From Cymbidium sinense (lineage: Eukaryota; Streptophyta; Magnoliopsida; Asparagales; Orchidaceae), in the NCBI GenBank assembly GCA_021442155.1, contig JAKCPB010001398.1, positions 1 to 64,000 on the forward strand: DNA of 64,000 nt, read 5' to 3'. Of this stretch, positions 1 through 11,031 are shown in pieces. How positions within the stretch are numbered: position 1 is the first letter of the stretch; each line of letters opens with the position of its first letter. Position numbers and translations under genes: made by a program. The notes under the pieces were generated by a model. It did no database searches and was not told the origin of the DNA. It worked only from the letters and a program-made list of their open reading frames with translations.

Positions 1-1954
1 ATAATGTGAAGCCTAAAAAATATAATATTTTAGTTATATGCATTTATTCAAAGCATGAATCAATTTGCTCACAACTTAACATATTATTTTAATGAGGTTA
101 ATTTATATAAATCTCTATCTAATTAACATTCAATTATATGTTTCATATATAGCATTTGAATTGTCAAAATAATAAATGATAATGACTATTAAGTGTAATT
201 ATTTTATTTACTTAATATAATTAAATATTTTAATTTAATTTTGATGGTTATATGATAACTAACATATGTATGATTATATATAAATTATATCATAATATTT
301 AAATGTCACATGTTCAAAATTAACAAAAATATATGAAATTTTGTATTTTAGCCAAAGTCATTTTATAATCAAGGAATTTATTTGATTTCATCCAATGGAT
401 TCCTTGGATTTTCTCCTTTAATTTGATAGGTCACATGACCCACGCTTTGATTAAAATTAAATTTATTATGACTTTTCAAACACTAGATGATTTTAATAAT
501 GAATGTATGCTACATGCTTTGAATATATTAAGAGCCTTATTTGATTATTTTTGACTTGCCCATGTGAATAGCTGAATTTTGGCTGCTTAAATTTAATATT
601 TATTTAATATAAATTATATTTTTATTGAATATTAAATTATTAGATGATAACATGATGTTAGAATAATATATTCGTTTGAAATAATTCAAAATTTCTTGCC
701 TATAATTTGCCCTCATTCTCTTCATGAAAGTATTCCTCATTCAAAATTCAAAATCCCTCCAAAATCTAAGAGAAAATTTCTTAGATTTTCTTCCAAGTGT
801 TCTCCAAATATTGCAAGATCAAATCCTTGGTTTGGAAGCTTCAACATCTTCAACTAAGCAAGCTTTCTCAAATTACTTGAGTTTGTTTTCTTGATCTTAA
901 TCCTTTTAGTTGTTCATGCTATTTTCACCATCTATTTATTCTTTCCAATTTATACTTTTGGTGGATTAGTCTTTGGACATTGTTTTTCACATCAAAGTTT
1001 CTCAATTTTTTTTTGTGAAACTCTTGTGATAGTTTGTAGGATCTATTTCAACTTGTTGAAATTTTTAACTTCCTACAAATTTCTTTTGGTTTCTTGAAAT
1101 ATTTCTTCATTAGTCTTATTTTGAAAGATCATTTATTCATAAATCTATTTTAGAAGTATATTTTATGCATTTTAAATTAAATTATTATTCTGAAATTATT
1201 TTCATATTTTCTAGATCTCTCTTTTTAATTAAAAGCTTACTAGCCTACTTAGATCATCATATACTCATTTTATTTAAGTATTTTGTGATCATTAGCATTA
1301 ATTGAAAGAATCTTTTTTGTTAAAATAAAATAAATTATTCCTTGCTAAAATATATTTTATTATGCAAAAGAATATTGTGAATTTATTTTGGAATCATTTT
1401 TATGTTAGTCTACAAATTGTAATAAAATAAACATCTTAGTAAGATCACTTTAAGATATTTATTTTATTATTTCATCAATATTAAGTGAGCATTTTATATT
1501 GCTAAATTTTAAGTTGTGAAGTGATCATTTAAAAAGTTGTGAGATCATTTTTTTAATTGGATAGCTTGGTATATTTGTGAGAGATTTATTTTATCAAAAT
1601 TTATTTTTTTCTTTTGTGTTGTAAAATTTATATTGGGTTGTACTCCTTTGTGGGAGGTACATATTATTGTAGGGGTTGTACTCACCCGTTATAGGAAACT
1701 ATTTGTAAGCTATTTTTTGCATTTAGTGGATTCTAGCAGGGGTGGCTAGGGCATGGGAATAGGGTTTTGGGGTTTGGCCAAACCATAAAATTGTACTATT
1801 GTCTCTCTTTACTTTCTTGTATTTTATTTTTTGCATTAAGAATTATATCTTGTCATTATAAAATCAAAATTAATTTTCTATTTAAAATTAAATTTAAGTT
1901 TTAAAATTTTAATATTGCCCAATTCACCCCTCTTGGGTGCTATAGTGACTCACA
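1..1954 (+). repeat. 5' LTR, copia copy A (partial)
   Basis: AT-rich direct repeat matching 6866-8853, 32700-34732 and 39728-41722. It ends ...GACTCACA just before the primer site. About 175 bases of its 5' end lie outside the window, giving a full length near 2.13 kb. It contains a stretch of about 160 bases (around 905-1065) that is absent from both 3' LTRs. A TATA-like run lies at 275-285, but no promoter can be assigned with confidence. The short open frame at 891-1097 is AT-rich LTR sequence, not a gene. Confidence 0.92.
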
Positions 1955-1955
1955 T

Positions 1956-1974
1956 TGGTATATGCCTAGGCTCT
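1956..1974 (+). other. Degraded primer binding site, copia copy A
   Basis: Directly after the LTR end the sequence reads TTGGTATATGCCTAGGCTC. It resembles the initiator-methionine tRNA primer site TGGTATCAGAGC with a small internal loss. The position is where reverse transcription would be primed. The damage probably prevents efficient priming. Confidence 0.7.
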
Positions 1975-2009
1975 CTATTGGCTTAACATCCAAGAGTAGA
2001 TCTTTTCAC

Positions 2010-3625
2010 ATGGCATAAGGTTTCCCAAAGGGTTCACTAGAGGGACAATCCACTCATAGACCTCCACTTTTAGATAGTGTACCATTTGATTATTGGAAAA
2101 ATAGAATTAGTACATTTTAAGAGGTCAAGATGCACGCATGTGGTATATGTTGACACATCAATATCACACCATAGTAAGTAAATGGCATTAAAGTAGAAAA
2201 AACCTTTTGAGGAATGGTCTATGGTTGAAAGAGAACTTGATGAATTAAATGCTAGGGCTTGTAATACTTTACATTGTGCTTTATTACGATGATTACATGA
2301 AAATTTCTATGTTAAGTACAAAAGAAATATGGGATAAACTTATTATAACTAATGAAGGAATTAGTGAAGTTAGAGATGCTCACATAAATAGACTTGTTCA
2401 TGAATATGAGTTATTTCATATGTCTCCTTCAGAATCTATTTCTGATATGTATACTAGATTCATGAAAATAATTAACACATTGCATTCTCTTGGAAAAACA
2501 TATAGGAATCAAGACTTAGTCTATAAGATTCTTAGATGTCTTCCAAAAGAATGGGAAGCTAAAAGTACTATTAGTGAAGCTAAGGATTTATCTACTTATC
2601 CACTTGATCAGCTTTTGGGTTCTTTGATAGCACATGAGGTTATTGCTCAAAGGGATAAGATGGATAACTCGACAAAGGAGAAGGAGAAAGGAAAAGCCAT
2701 TGCATTACAAGTTGATGATAGTGATGAACATAACACCTCAAGCTCGGATGGTGATAGTGATGAGGTGGTCATGCTATCCAAAAGGCTTGGGAACTTGCTA
2801 AGGAAGAAGAATCAAAGGTATAAAAATCTAAAAATAATAAATTTCAAACTAAAAATTTCCTGTGAAGGGATCATTTGCATTGTAAAAGTGGGTCACATAA
2901 GAGGTGATTGTCGTGAAAGAATCAAAGAAGAGAAAAATATGAAGGAAAAAAACCATAAGAAGAAGAAGAGCTTTATGGGCCAATCAGTTCAAATGAATCA
3001 AGTACTTGCTCATCCGATGAAGAGGTCAACATATGTCTTATGGCAAATGGAGAATTTGACTTAGATTCTCAAGAGGTATGTAATGATATATCTTATGATG
3101 AATTAGATGATGCTTTTAATGATTTAGTTATTGAATAATAAAAAATTAAAAGAAAATACAAAACCTTAGAAAAGAACATAAAAATTTAGATATGTTTTTG
3201 TGATTTAAAAAATGAATGTGATAATTTAAAAGTAAAAATACTTCTTTATTAAATTGTTCCTTACTTGTATGTAAACTTGAAGAGAGAATATCTTGTTAAA
3301 AGCAAGATTAGAATTATGTTTGAAATCTCAAGTTCATTATAATACTTCATCAAGAAAAACATTTAATATATTATTTGCATCATACACATCCCACTCATAT
3401 ACCTTATAATTATCGTTATAATATGCAAACACTAATGTTTGGCAACTATTTTTGATAAAAGGGCATATTTCATTTGATTGATGCACATAAATTACAAAAC
3501 ACTAAGAAATCATCTTATGTATGGGTACCAAAAGGTACAAAACTACAAACCACCATGCTAGATATCTTGCTTCAAATTTAGAATGTGGACCCAAACATGT
3601 TTGGGTTCCAAAAGTTAACATGTGA
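2010..3625 (+). pseudogene. gag: Copia gag (UBN2-type) pseudogene, copy A
   Basis: Gag forms the virus-like particle and binds the element's RNA. The likely start is the ATG at 2010; codon 3 is TAA, and a frame loss follows near 2110 in an AAGAGGTCAAG context shared with copy B. From 2249 a 271-codon open stretch carries the UBN2/DUF4219-type gag core (motifs MSPSESISDMYTRF and LRCLPKEWEAK), then an acidic serine-rich segment (DDSDEHNTSSSDGDSDE). The zinc knuckle near 2870-2920 is degraded: only VGHIRGDC remains, and the leading cysteine pair is lost. The rest, to the TGA at 3623, once encoded a coiled-coil tail and a second knuckle but is broken by many indels. Confidence 0.85.
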
Positions 3626-3640
3626 GTTTCTTTTGTAGGA

Positions 3641-3925
3641 ATGCCTTCAAAGCAAAATCAAAGAAGGCATGTGGTACTTGGGTGTGGATGTTCAAGAAAT
3701 ATGAGAGATAAAGATAAATTCACAACTTTAGAATCAAGTGATGGAGGATTTGTTACATATGGAGATAATGCAAGGGAAAGATCATTGGCATTGGTTCTAT
3801 TTGTAAGAATTCTATCACTTTAGATAAAGTTTTTCTAGTAGAAGAATTAAAACATAATTTAATTTCTATTAGTCAATTATGTGATAAAGGTTTGAATGTA
3901 GTATTCCATGCATCATATTGCATTA
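3641..3925 (+). pseudogene. Copia aspartic protease pseudogene, copy A
   Basis: Remnant of the retropepsin that cleaves the polyprotein. The frame beginning at 3641 reads into CGCSRNMRDKDKFTTLESS, the usual sequence after the catalytic triplet. The Asp-Ser-Gly codons themselves are destroyed here: copy B has ACA where copy A has GT, which also shifts the frame. A further single-base loss near 3770 ends the open frame at 3823. The continuation (DKVFLVEELKHN-type sequence) follows in another frame. Confidence 0.82.
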
Positions 3926-4340
3926 TAAAAATAATGAAAATGGTTTGTTAGTAGGACAAAGATATAAAAATATTTATTTCATTGATTTAGATAGCTTTCA
4001 TGATGTGAATTTGAATTTACTTTGTTTTAAAAGCACTCATGATGATATATGGTTATGGCATAGGAGACTATGTCATATTAACATGTACACACTAAATAAA
4101 ATTGCCAAACTTAATTTAATAGTTGGATTGCCTAAATTAAATTTTCATTCAAACTATGTTTGTGATGCATGTATTCATGGTAAGCATTCTAGGAGCTCAT
4201 TTAAAAGTAAAAATATTGTTTCTACTTCTAGACCTCAAGACTTATTGCACATGGATTTATTTGGGCCTATTAGCACCACTAGCTTAGCTGAAAAAAATTA
4301 TGGTTTTGTGATTATTGATGATTTCTCTAGATATACTTGA
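3918..4340 (+). pseudogene. GAG-pre-integrase zinc domain and integrase start, copy A
   Basis: A 140-codon open stretch holding the HHCC zinc-binding region of copia integrase: WLWHRRLCHIN supplies the histidines and CDACIHGKHSR the cysteine pair. It is followed by the start of the catalytic core, HMDLFGP, with the first aspartate of the DDE triad near 4253. The frame ends at TGA 4338, where copy B has TGG (Trp). The domain is better preserved here than in copy B, where this part is frameshifted. Confidence 0.87.
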
Positions 4341-4870
4341 GTTTTATTTGTAACTTACAAGGATGATGGTTTTGGTGAGTTTAGAAAGTTTTCTAAATTT
4401 ATTCAAAGAGAATAAGGCCTTTTGATTAATAGGGTTCAAAGCGATCATGGTGGCAATTTGAAAATAAATTATTTGAGGATTATTGTGATGAACATGGGAT
4501 TAGACATAATTTTTGCACCTTGAACTCCCCAACAAATTGGAGTAGTAGAGAGAAGAAAAATAGAATATTAATTGAATTAAGTAGATCTATGCTTGATGAG
4601 TATAAATTGCCAAAATATTTTTTGGAAAGAAGTTATAAACACTGCATGTTATGTGATGAATAGGATCTATTTTAGACCAATTTTGAAGAAGACACCCTAT
4701 GAATTATTTTTTAGAAAGAAGCCTAAGATTGAACACTTTCATGTATTTGGATGTAAATGCTTTATTTTGAATAATGGAAAAGATCATTTAGGTAAGTTTG
4801 ATTGCAAATCGAGATGATGGTATTTTCTTGGATACACTCTTTCTAGTAGAGCTTATAGAGTTTTAATAAG
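4341..4870 (+). pseudogene. Integrase catalytic core remnant, copy A
   Basis: Continuation of the DDE integrase core. A TAA at 4413-4415 inside the core is shared with copy B. The second catalytic Asp region follows near 4440 (SDHGGN-like), and the Glu region near 4545 is frameshifted. From 4593 a 74-codon open piece holds the integrase C-terminal signature FHVFGCKCFILNN. Multiple single-base indels separate the pieces. Confidence 0.82.
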
Positions 4871-5600
4871 AAAAATGATTGTAGAAGAATCAATACATGT
4901 TATTTTTTGATGAAAATTTAATTGATCCTATTAGAAATTAAGTGATTGATGAAGAGATTGATAATTTTATAAAATATCTTTAGAAGATAATATGGATGAT
5001 TCATTGCCTAAAGAATGGAAATATAATAAAATCATCCAAAGGAACTAATTATAGGAGATCCTTCAAAAGGAGTTATGACTAGAAGACATAATAGAAGTTG
5101 TAGATCATTCAACATTTTATCGGTTGAACCTAAAAATTTAGAAGAAGCATTAAATGATAATTTTTGGATTATTTCTATGGAAGAGGAGTTGAATCAATTT
5201 ATAAGAAATGATGTTTGGGAATTATTCCAAGACCCCAAGATCAAAATGTCATTGGAATAAAATGGTCCTTTAGGATGATTCATGTTGTATTGTTAGAAAT
5301 AAAGCTAGCTTAGTTGCACAAGGGTACACACAAGTTGAAGGTATAGATTTTGAAGAATCTTTTGTACCCGTAGCAAGACTATAAGCTATCAGGTTACTCC
5401 TTGCTTATGCTTATTTTAGGGATTTTAAACTTTTTCAAATGGATTTCAAGAGTGCATTTTTGAATGGATTTAACCAAGATGTATTTGAGCAACCACAGAT
5501 TTGAGAGCCTTGATTGTCCAAATCATGTGTGTAAATTAAAAGAAAGCTTTTATATGGTTTAAAATAGGCTCCTTGTGCTTGGCATGATAGGTTAAGTAAC
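4871..5600 (+). pseudogene. Copia linker and N-terminal reverse transcriptase, broken, copy A
   Basis: This carries the acidic linker after integrase, with TAA 4939-4941 shared with copy B, and then the start of the RVT_2 domain (EALNDNFWIISMEEELNQF at 5135-5200). The fingers/palm segment follows with DFKSAFLNGF near 5445. Shared stops at 5382-5384 and 5565-5567 (the latter in the YGLK-stop-AP motif, where the family has Gln) disable it. Private indels add to the damage. Confidence 0.85.
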
Positions 5601-5602
5601 TT

Positions 5603-6139
5603 TTGATAGATCATGGATTTAGAAAGGGTAGAGTAGATACCACCTTATTCCTTAAGAGCATAGATGATGATTTGATAGTGATACAAGTGTATGTAGATGA
5701 TATATTATTTGGAAGTACAAATGAATCTTTATGCTATGAGTTCTCATCTTTGATGTCTAAAGAGTTTGAAATGAGTATGATGGGAGATCTTAATTTTTTC
5801 TTAGGTCTTCAAGTGAAGCAACAAGAAAAAGGAACATTCATCTGTCAAACTAAATACACAAATGAATTGCTTGAGAGGTTTGACATGAAAAGATTTAAAT
5901 CTAGTAAAACTCTTACGAGCCCATTTACAAAATTGGATTTAGATGAATTTGGAAAATCTATTGATCAAAAACTTTATTGGAGTATGATAGGTTCACTTTT
6001 ATACCTTGCTGCTAGTAGGCCTGATATTATGTTTGTTGTTTATTTGTGTGCTCATTTTCAGGCCAAACAGAAAGAATCTCATTTAATAGCAGTCAAGCAT
6101 ATCTTTCAGTATTTAATAAGCACTACTAGGTTGGGTTAA
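5603..6139 (+). pseudogene. Reverse transcriptase palm and connection, copy A
   Basis: This is the longest intact pol piece, 178 codons. The catalytic YVDD box is encoded at 5690-5701. It is followed by the Sirevirus-like motifs EFEMSMMGDLNFFLGLQ and GSLLYLAASRPDIMF and by the connection to RNase H. Copy B has a one-base loss in this stretch, so copy A is the better-preserved one here. The open frame is only a segment; without the upstream part it cannot make an active enzyme. Confidence 0.9.
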
Positions 6140-6149
6140 TGATATCCTA

Positions 6150-6630
6150 AAAATTCTTTATCATGTGATTTGTTTACTTATTTGATGCTAATTTTAGGAT
6201 GCAAAGTAGATAGAAAAAAACACATCGGGAACATGTCATTTTTTTGGATCATCACTTGTGTCTTGGTCATCTAGGAAACAAAATTTTGTAGCTTTATCCT
6301 TCTTGGTGAGTACATAGTTGGCGGTGGTTGTGTTGCTCACATCCTTTGGTTAAAGCAATAATTAGAAGATTTTGGTATTAAGCAAGATCACATTCTAGTT
6401 CGGTGTGACAATCTTAGCTATTAGTTTGACCAAAATCTATCCAGCACTCACAAACCAAGCATATAGAAATTAGAAATCATTTTATTAGGGATCATATTTT
6501 GAAAGGTGATGTTAATACTAATTTCATTAGTGCTGATTTACAAATTGCAGATATTTTTACAAAACCCTTACCAGAAGAACATTTTTATACTTTAAGATGC
6601 ATGCTTGGAATGTTAGATCCTATAATTTAA
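6150..6630 (+). pseudogene. RNase H remnant, copy A
   Basis: Degenerate RNase H domain and pol C-terminus. Words match copy B (CHFFGSSLVSWSSRKQN-like sequence near 6240, then a stretch near 6300 that has lost about 15 bases around the AEAEY motif). A TAA at 6359-6361 is shared with copy B. The C-terminal IADIFTKPLPEEHFYTL segment is readable at about 6547-6590, and the natural stop follows near 6630. Confidence 0.83.
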
Positions 6631-6657
6631 AATTGTATGTTTTCTCCCTTTTGATGT

Positions 6658-6678
6658 TGTCAAAAGGGCGAGAAGAGT
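6658..6678 (+). other. Extra upstream polypurine tract, copy A
   Basis: GTCAAAAGGGCGAGAAG lies about 200 bases upstream of the 3' LTR. It resembles the main polypurine tract, with one C interrupting the G run. Copy B has the uninterrupted AAAAGGGGGAGAAG form. Repeated polypurine tracts upstream of the 3' LTR are characteristic of Sireviruses. Confidence 0.65.
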
Positions 6679-6851
6679 AAAATGTTGGTTATTATTAAGT
6701 CTATTCATGCATACATTTAGGGAAAGCAACATTATTCATCTCTTGTGTATAAATTTTTTTTATAAGAGAATTTTTTTATAAAAAAAACTATGATGAAAGG
6801 TCAATTTGCACCTTCATCAAAATCAATACCCAACATTAGTTTGTCATCATC

Positions 6852-6865
6852 AAAAAGGGGGAGAT
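6852..6865 (+). other. Polypurine tract, copy A
   Basis: AAAAAGGGGGAGAT lies immediately before the 3' LTR start TGTTGG. This is the expected primer for plus-strand synthesis in copia elements. It is identical in core to the tract in copy B. Confidence 0.85.
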
Positions 6866-8853
6866 TGTTGGCTTAATGAGCCTGTTCAATCATCAATTTT
6901 GATGATAACAAACAAATGCTTGGATATTCTAATGAATGTTTTTATGTGTTTCAGATATATCAATTACTAATTACATATCCAATACATCTCATAATATGTT
7001 TGAGGAAATTGCAAGAAAAATGAAAGATAGATCAAATTGGATAATGTGAAGCTCAAAATATAATATTTTAGGTTATATGCATTTATTCATTGGCATGAAT
7101 CAATTTGCTCAGAACCTAACATATTATTTTAATGAGGTTAATTTATATAAATCTCTATCTAATTAACATTCAATTATATGTTTCATACATAGCATTTGAA
7201 TTGTCAAAATAATAAATGATAATGACTATTAAGTGTAATTATTTTATTTACTTAATATAATTAAATATTTTAATTTAATTTGATGGTTATATGATAACTA
7301 ACATATGTATCATTATATATAAATTATATCATAATATTTAATTGTCACATGTCAAAATTAACAAAAATATATGAAATTTTGTATTTTAGCCAAAGTCATT
7401 TTATAATTCTTTGATTTCATCTCCAATGGATTCCTTGGATTTTTTTCCTTTAATTTGATAGGTCACAAGACCCATGTTTAATTAAAATTGAATTTATAAT
7501 GACTTTTCAAACATTAGCTTATTTTAATAATGAATGCATGCTACATGCTTTGAATATATTAAGATATTTGATTAATTTTTACTTGCCCATGTGAATAGCC
7601 AAATTTTGGCTGCTTAAATTTAATATTTATTTAATATAAATTACATTTTTTTATTATTAAATTATTAGATGATAACATGATGTTAGAATAATATATTTGT
7701 TTGAAATAATTCAAAATGACCTTCTTGCCTATAATTAGCCCTCATTCTCTTCATGAAAGTATTCCTCATTCAAAATTCAAAATCCCTCGAAATCTAAGAG
7801 AAAATTTCTTAGATTTTCCTTCCAAGTGTTCTCCAAATATTGCAAGATCAAATCCTTTGTTTGGAAGCTTCAACATCTTCAACTAAGCAAGCTTTCTCAA
7901 AATACTTGAGTTGGTTTTCTTGATCTTAATCCTTTTTAACTTCCTACAAATTTCTTTTCATTTCTTGAAATATTTCTTCATTAGTCTTATTTTGAAAGAT
8001 CATTTATTCTTAGATCTATTTTAGAAGTATATTTTAAGCATTTTAAATTAAATTAGTATGCTAAAATTATTTTCATATTTGCTAGATCTCTCTTTTTAAT
8101 TAAAATCTTACTGGCCTACTTAGATCTATCATATACTCATTTTATTTTAGTATTTTGTGATCATTAGCATTAATTGAAAGAATCTTTTGGTTAAAATAAA
8201 ATAAATTATTCCTTGCTGAAATTTATTTTATTATGCAAAAGAATATTGTGAATTTATTTTGGAATCATTTTTATATTAGTCTACAAATTGTAATAACATA
8301 AACATCTTAGTAAGCTCACTTTAAATATTTATTTTATTATTTCTTATAAATATTAAGTGAGCATTTTATTTTGCCAAAATTTTAAGTTGTGAAGTGATCA
8401 TTTATAAGTTGTGAGATCATTTTTTTTAATTGGATAGCTTGGTATATTTGTGAGAGATTTATTTTATCAAAATTTATTATTTTGTATTTTTCTTTTGTGC
8501 TATAAAATTTATATTGGGGTTGTACTCACCCCTTTGTAGGAGTGTACATATTATTATAGGGGTTGTACTTGTCCCGTTATAAGAGAGTACTATTTGTAAG
8601 CTATTTTTGCATTTAGTGGATTCCTAGCTAGGGGTGGCTAGCATGGACTAGCGATTTTAGGGTTTGGTAAACCCGTAAAATTGTGTGCCTATTGTCTCTC
8701 TTTACTTTACTGTATTTTTATTTTTGGTGCATTAAGAATTATAACTTGTCATTATAAAATCAATAATTAACTTTCTATTTAAAAATTAAGATTTAAGTTT
8801 TAAAATTTTTAATATCACTCAATTCACCCACCCTCTTGGTATAGTGATTGACA
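6866..8853 (+). repeat. 3' LTR, copia copy A
   Basis: Direct repeat of the 5' LTR, 1988 bases, with TGTTGG...GACA ends. It lacks about 160 bases present in the 5' LTR; the break is after CTTAATCC near 7932. Many point differences from the 5' LTR are shared with the 3' LTR of copy B. Sequence resembling a 3' LTR passes straight into satellite at 8854. Confidence 0.93.
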
Positions 8854-10872
8854 TTTCTTATGGTTTAGGGTTGTAGGTGTAGGGTTTATGACTTAGGGTT
8901 AATTTTAGGGTTTAGGGTTTTTTTTTCTAAATTAAGTAAACTGATATGTTTTGGTTTATTTTTATTTTATATTTTTATTTAGGTTTATTTAGTTTATTTT
9001 ATTTAGTTTATTTTTATTTATTTTAGGCAGGGTTTTTTATTTTTAGTTTATTTTTATTTTATTTTTTAGGTTTAGGTTTATTTTTTTATTTTTTAGGTTT
9101 AGGTTTAGTTTTTTATATTATTTTCTAGGTTTAGGTTTTAGTTATTTAATTTAGCTTTATTTTTTTAGTTTAGTTTAAGTTTATATTTATTTATTTTATT
9201 TTATTTAGTTTATGGGTTAGGTTTAGTTTATTTTAGGTTTAGGTTTAGGTTTTATTTACTTTAGTTTAGTTTATTTTAGTTTATGTTTTGGTTTATTTTA
9301 TTTTGTTTATTTTAGGTTTATGCTTTTTTTTAGTTTAGGGTTTAGCTTTTAATTTTCATTTATTTTTTGGTTTATTTTTTAGGTTTAGTTTTTTATTTAG
9401 TTTTTATTTTATTTTATTTGAAGTTAATTTTATTTTTATTTTTTGTTTTGGTTTTATTTTATGTAGGTTTTTTATTTTTTAGGTTTATTATTTTTAGTTT
9501 AGTTTAGGTTTTTATTTATTTTATTTTCATTTTGTTTTTTTTATTTTTTTTTTATTTTAGGATTAGGTCTAGGTTTAGGTTTTAATTTAGGTTTTTATTT
9601 TATTTTATTTTATTTAGGTTTAGGTTTTTTTATTTATTTTATTATTAGGTTTTATTTAATTTAGGTTTAGGTTTATAGGTTTTTAGGGTTTAGGTTTTAG
9701 GATTTAGGGTTTGGGGTTTAGGGTTTAGTGTTTAGGGTTATAGGATTTAAGGTTTACGATTTAGGGTTTAGGGTTTAGGGTTTAGGGTTTAGGGTCGTAA
9801 GTTTTAGGGTTTAGTGTTTAGGGTTAAGGTTTTTAGGGTTTGGATTTTATTTAGGGTTTAGGGTTTAGGGTTTAGGTTTTAGGTTTAGGGTTTAGGTTTT
9901 AGGGTTTACAATTTTAGGTTTAAGTTTTTTTAAAAAAAAAAATTTAAATTATCAGTAGGTTTATGTTTATTTAGTATATTTAGTTTATTTTTTATTTATT
10001 TTAGTTTACTTTATTTTTTATTTTTATTTAGTTTAGTTTATTTATTTTAGATTAATTTTTATAGTTTCAATTTTTAATTTTAGTTTGTTTTTTAAGTTTT
10101 GGCATAGGCTTAGGTTTATTTTTTAGTTAGGTTTTATTTTTTATTTTTTTATTTTAGGTCTATTTTTCTATTTAGGTTTTTTTTTTTTTTTTTTTTAGGT
10201 TTAAGCTTTAGGTTTTTAATTTAGGTTTATTTTTAGGTTTTATATTTTAGTTAGATTTAGGTTTAGTTTATTATAGGTTTTGGTTTTGGTTTCTTTTATT
10301 CTAGTTTAGTTTATTTTAGTTTAAGTTAGGTTTAATTTATTTTTATTTTAGGTTTAGGTTTTTTTTAGTTTAGGTTTAATTTATATTTTATTTATTTTAG
10401 GTTTAAGTTTTAGGATTAAATTTTATTTAGTTTTTTATTTAATTTATTTTAGGTTTAGTTTTAATTTATTTAGGTTTTTTATATTTTAATTTAGTTTAGG
10501 TTATTAGTTATTTTATTTTACTTTAGTTTTGATTTTTCTATTTTATTTTCATTTTAGGTTTAGGCTTAAGTTTAGGTTTAGGTTTAAGTTTGAGTTTATG
10601 TTTTTATTTTATTTTATTTTGGTTTAGATTTCTTTATTTATTTTATTTTTAGGTTTTATTTAATTTAGGTTTAGGTTTTTAGCAATTTAGGGTTTATTAT
10701 TTTTTTTTAATGTTTAGGGTTTAGGGTTTAGGGTTTAGGTTTTAGGGTTTAGGGTTTAGGGTTTAACTATTAGGGTTTTAAGGGTTTGGGTTTAAGGTTT
10801 AGAGTTTATGGTTTTTAGGGTTTAGGCTTTAGGGTTTAGGGTTTATGGTTTAGGGTTTAGGGTTAGCTTAAT
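8854..10872 (+). repeat. Telomere-derived satellite, block A1
   Basis: No gene is visible. The block consists of TTTAGGG, TTTAGG and TTTATTTTA words, nearly free of C on this strand. A monomer anchor (TAAATTAAGTAAACTGATATG) lies at about 8927-8947, and a damaged one (AAATTATCAGTAGG) near 9945. TTTAGGG-rich blocks occur at 9671-9925 and 10690-10870. The longest perfect run seen is five TTTAGGG copies at 9760-9794. Confidence 0.93.
9760..9794 (+). repeat. Perfect telomeric run, five TTTAGGG
   Basis: Five uninterrupted heptamers inside a longer TTTAGGG-rich block. Such perfect runs are short and rare here, so the array is a derived satellite and not a terminal telomere. Confidence 0.9.
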
Positions 10873-11031
10873 GTTTAAAGTTAGTTTTTTTTTGGGACAT
10901 TTGAGTGAATTTAATCGCAAACTCACTCACACAACGCATGTGCAAGGACTTGAACCCAAGACCTCTTAGTTGAAAGCCAAAGCTATCAACCACTAGGCTA
11001 AGATGCCTTGCACAGGGTTTAAAGTTAGTTT
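10873..11031. repeat. Target-site duplication flanking the SINE, copy A
   Basis: GTTTAAAGTTAG occurs at 10873-10884 and 11017-11028, and the match extends a further three T. The duplicated bases are themselves satellite sequence, so the SINE landed in a pre-existing array. Confidence 0.8.
10885..11016 (-). mobile_element. tRNA-derived SINE, copy A
   Basis: Read on the minus strand, the element has a tRNA-like head. TAGCCTAGTGG fits the RNA polymerase III A box and GGTTCAAGTCC fits the B box. The body is about 60 bases and the tail is oligo-A (10885-10893 as T on +). Flanks share a direct repeat GTTTAAAGTTAGTTT (starting at 10873 and 11017), which fits a target-site duplication from LINE-assisted insertion into the satellite. 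A functional tRNA is unlikely: the length and non-cloverleaf tail do not fit. The same insertion appears in copy B. Confidence 0.85.

Larger units (their letters stand above)
1..8853 (+). mobile_element. Decayed Sirevirus-like Ty1/copia retrotransposon, copy A (5' end cut by window)
   Basis: LTR retrotransposon with copia domain order: gag, protease, integrase, reverse transcriptase, RNase H. The LTRs begin TGTTGG and end in CA, a degraded initiator-Met-type primer site follows the 5' LTR, and two polypurine tracts precede the 3' LTR. The RT and RNase H wording and the repeated polypurine tract point to the Sirevirus (SIRE/Maximus) lineage. Every reading frame is broken by stops and frameshifts, so the element is non-autonomous. 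Flanking 5-bp target duplications are not clearly visible: TTTCT follows this copy, while TTTAG precedes the next unit's LTR. Confidence 0.93.

Noticed and set aside
891..1097. 68-codon hydrophobic frame in the 5' LTR
   Set aside because: AT-rich LTR sequence. The matching frame in copy B has a different start and end, and the segment is deleted from both 3' LTRs.
10885..11016. A functional tRNA gene on the minus strand
   Set aside because: A- and B-box-like motifs are present, but the body continues into a non-tRNA part and an oligo-A tail with flanking direct repeats. A SINE fits better.
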